From positions 1,912,001 through 1,976,000 of the forward strand of contig NZ_CP128650.1 of NCBI RefSeq assembly GCF_030644225.1: a stretch of 64,000 bases of DNA, given 5' to 3'. The position numbers were made by a program, and so were the translations under genes. Below the pieces are notes generated by a model. The model worked only from the letters and a program-made list of their open reading frames with translations, did not search any database and had not been told where the DNA came from. Below, one piece after another: positions 62,946 to 64,000 of the stretch. Each line of letters starts with the position of its first letter. Position 1 is the stretch's first letter. The stretch is from Selenomonas dianae. GTDB lineage: Bacteria; Bacillota; Negativicutes; Selenomonadales; Selenomonadaceae.

Positions 62946-62985
62946 GATGTTCCCTCCTAGTTGAAACGAGTACGCAATGCTGCGG

Positions 62986-63147
62986 TAATACCCCAAAGCG
63001 AACCCTAGTGGAGCAAGCGGGGAAAGCGGGCGTTTCGCCCCCTGCGGATTTCTTTCGTTCAAGCGAAGCGCGTTTAAGAAGTCCGCAGGTATTTAGGCGA
63101 ATAAGCGCGCGACCGCTTGCGTAACTAAGCGTTCGCGCGGGGTATTA
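62986..63147. repeat. Intergenic inverted-repeat element, family 1, copy B
   Basis: 162 bp between tatC and the UbiD gene, in reverse orientation to copy A. Perfect 9-bp tips TAATACCCC and GGGGTATTA extend to about 20-bp imperfect arms. The inner hairpin is at 63041-63089 with arms CCTGCGGA/TCCGCAGG. Confidence 0.8.
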
Positions 63148-63157
63148 TGAAGCAAAA

Positions 63158-63970
63158 TTACTTTCTCAGTATAAACCGTACAATCAGATAGCCGACCCCG
63201 TAGAGCGCGATCATCGGCAGGGCGATCATCGACTGCGTGAACACGTCGGGTGTCGGCGAGATCACGGCGGCAATGATGAACGAGAGGAAGATGACGATGC
63301 GGGCGTATTTCCGCAGGAATGCAGAGGAAATGAAGCCCAACTTGCCGAGGATCGTGATGACGAGCGGCAGTTCAAAGACGAAGCCGAACGGCAGCACGAA
63401 CATAATGACGAACTCGAAATAGCGGTTCACGGAAAAGAGCGCCTCAAGTTCCTCGTTGCCGAATCCCTTGAAGAACATGATTGCCGCAGGGAATACGAGG
63501 AAGAACGAGAATGCGAGCCCGAGGAAAAAGAGAATCACCGAAACAGGCACGACAATCCCGAGAACAAGCCGCTCCGCACGCGTCAGGGCGGGCAGGAAAA
63601 ACCGCCACACATGATAGAAGATGACGGGCAGCGCGAGAAGAAAGCCCACGACAACGGCAATCTTGATGTAGGTAAAGAACGCCTCTGCGGGCTGCATATA
63701 GTAGAGCTTTCCGACCGGAACGGTCAGATAGTGCATGATCTCGTCGATGAAGTAATAGCCGACACCGGAGCCGACGGCGACCGCAAGCAGGCACTTGATG
63801 AGGCGCGAACGCAGCTCCGTGAGGTGTGCGATGAGCGACATGCTGCCGTCGTCGTCCGTCACATCCGCCGCAGACGCTGTCTCCAACCGCGGTGCAGGCG
63901 AAGCGTCAACGGGTGCAGGGACAGGCTGCTCCCCGCTCACTGCACCGACTTCTTTCGAATCCTCCGCCAT
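63158..63970 (-). CDS. tatC: Sec-independent protein translocase TatC
   Basis: 270 residues with six helices. The TatC signature starts SLIAHLTELRSRL (about 45-57), with a Glu in the first periplasmic/cytoplasmic loop and the PxxxxE-type FELPLVITILGKLG. It exports folded proteins with a twin-arginine signal. The first 43 residues are an extra acidic, Pro/Ala-rich extension. If the in-frame ATG at residue 44 were used the protein would have the normal length. It lies 3 bp from a stop codon that probably ends a TatA/B gene. Confidence 0.93.
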   Translation of the reverse strand: MAEDSKEVGAVSGEQPVPAPVDASPAPRLETASAADVTDDDGSMSLIAHLTELRSRLIKCLLAVAVGSGVGYYFIDEIMHYLTVPVGKLYYMQPAEAFFTYIKIAVVVGFLLALPVIFYHVWRFFLPALTRAERLVLGIVVPVSVILFFLGLAFSFFLVFPAAIMFFKGFGNEELEALFSVNRYFEFVIMFVLPFGFVFELPLVITILGKLGFISSAFLRKYARIVIFLSFIIAAVISPTPDVFTQSMIALPMIALYGVGYLIVRFILRK

Positions 63971-63973
63971 GGG

Positions 63974-64000
63974 TCAGCTCTTTGCCTCTTTTTTCTCACT
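63974..64000 (-). CDS. C-terminal end of an upstream gene, probably tatA/tatB
   Basis: Eight codons (S-E-K-K-E-A-K-S) and a TGA stop run off the window edge in the same direction as tatC. The charged tail fits a TatA or TatB end, but this rests on context. Confidence 0.35.
   Translation of the reverse strand, partial: SEKKEAKS

Overview
This window is very probably from a Selenomonas-like member of the Negativicutes: a diderm Firmicute of fairly high GC. The clues are Gram-negative style surface secretion (a TpsB/TpsA two-partner pair, a 2005-residue autotransporter, an O-antigen ligase-like protein) combined with Bacillus-type gene order (yaaR-holB-yaaT-yabB), a Veillonella-like methylmalonyl-CoA decarboxylase set and a complete succinate-to-propionate gene set. 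No rRNA, tRNA, CRISPR array, insertion sequence or prophage was seen. Nearly every gene is on the minus strand; the exceptions are an MFS transporter, a thioesterase and a PilZ protein.

Layout: 1-2.6 kb, TpsB and the start of its TpsA exoprotein. 2.8-4.9 kb, a DEDDh exonuclease and a divergent MFS transporter. 4.9-9.6 kb, branched-chain amino acid genes ilvN-ilvC and leuC-leuD-leuB. 9.7-13.5 kb, a one-helix unknown protein, a methyltransferase, diaminopimelate dehydrogenase and an FlK-like thioesterase. 13.5-19.6 kb, the autotransporter. 19.7-23.4 kb, yaaR-holB-ricT-trmN6, whose 328-bp holB-ricT gap is filled by two different mobile-looking repeats. 23.6-31 kb, a c-di-GMP receptor (PilZ), YbjN paralogues, secreted proteins, metA and two phosphatases. 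31.1-38.6 kb, the propionate operon: CoA-transferase, split methylmalonyl-CoA mutase, MeaB, epimerase, decarboxylase alpha, a 45-residue epsilon-like subunit and the biotin carrier. 38.8-44.8 kb, valS-folC-ligase-rex.

44.9-57.9 kb is the most unusual part: a 13-gene minus-strand surface-glycan operon of partly lower GC. It joins sugar genes (NeuD-like and CatB-like acyltransferases, NeuB-like synthase, DegT aminotransferase, glycosyltransferase) to a mini acyl pathway: hot-dog dehydratase, FabG-like reductase, acyl carrier protein, acyl-AMP ligase and two complete LuxC/LuxE pairs. LuxC and LuxE are the fatty acid reductase of bioluminescent bacteria, but there is no luciferase here. I infer that the operon makes and activates, or reduces, an unusual acyl group for a surface sugar.

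58-64 kb holds fhs-folD, a UbiD/UbiA pair typical of futalosine menaquinone synthesis, and tatC with the apparent tail of a TatA/B gene.

Two features recur across the window. Homopolymeric G tracts sit at positions where slippage could switch surface genes (TpsBA promoter spacer, autotransporter leader, O-acetyltransferase coding region). Two families of short intergenic elements with terminal inverted repeats each occur in long and internally deleted forms.
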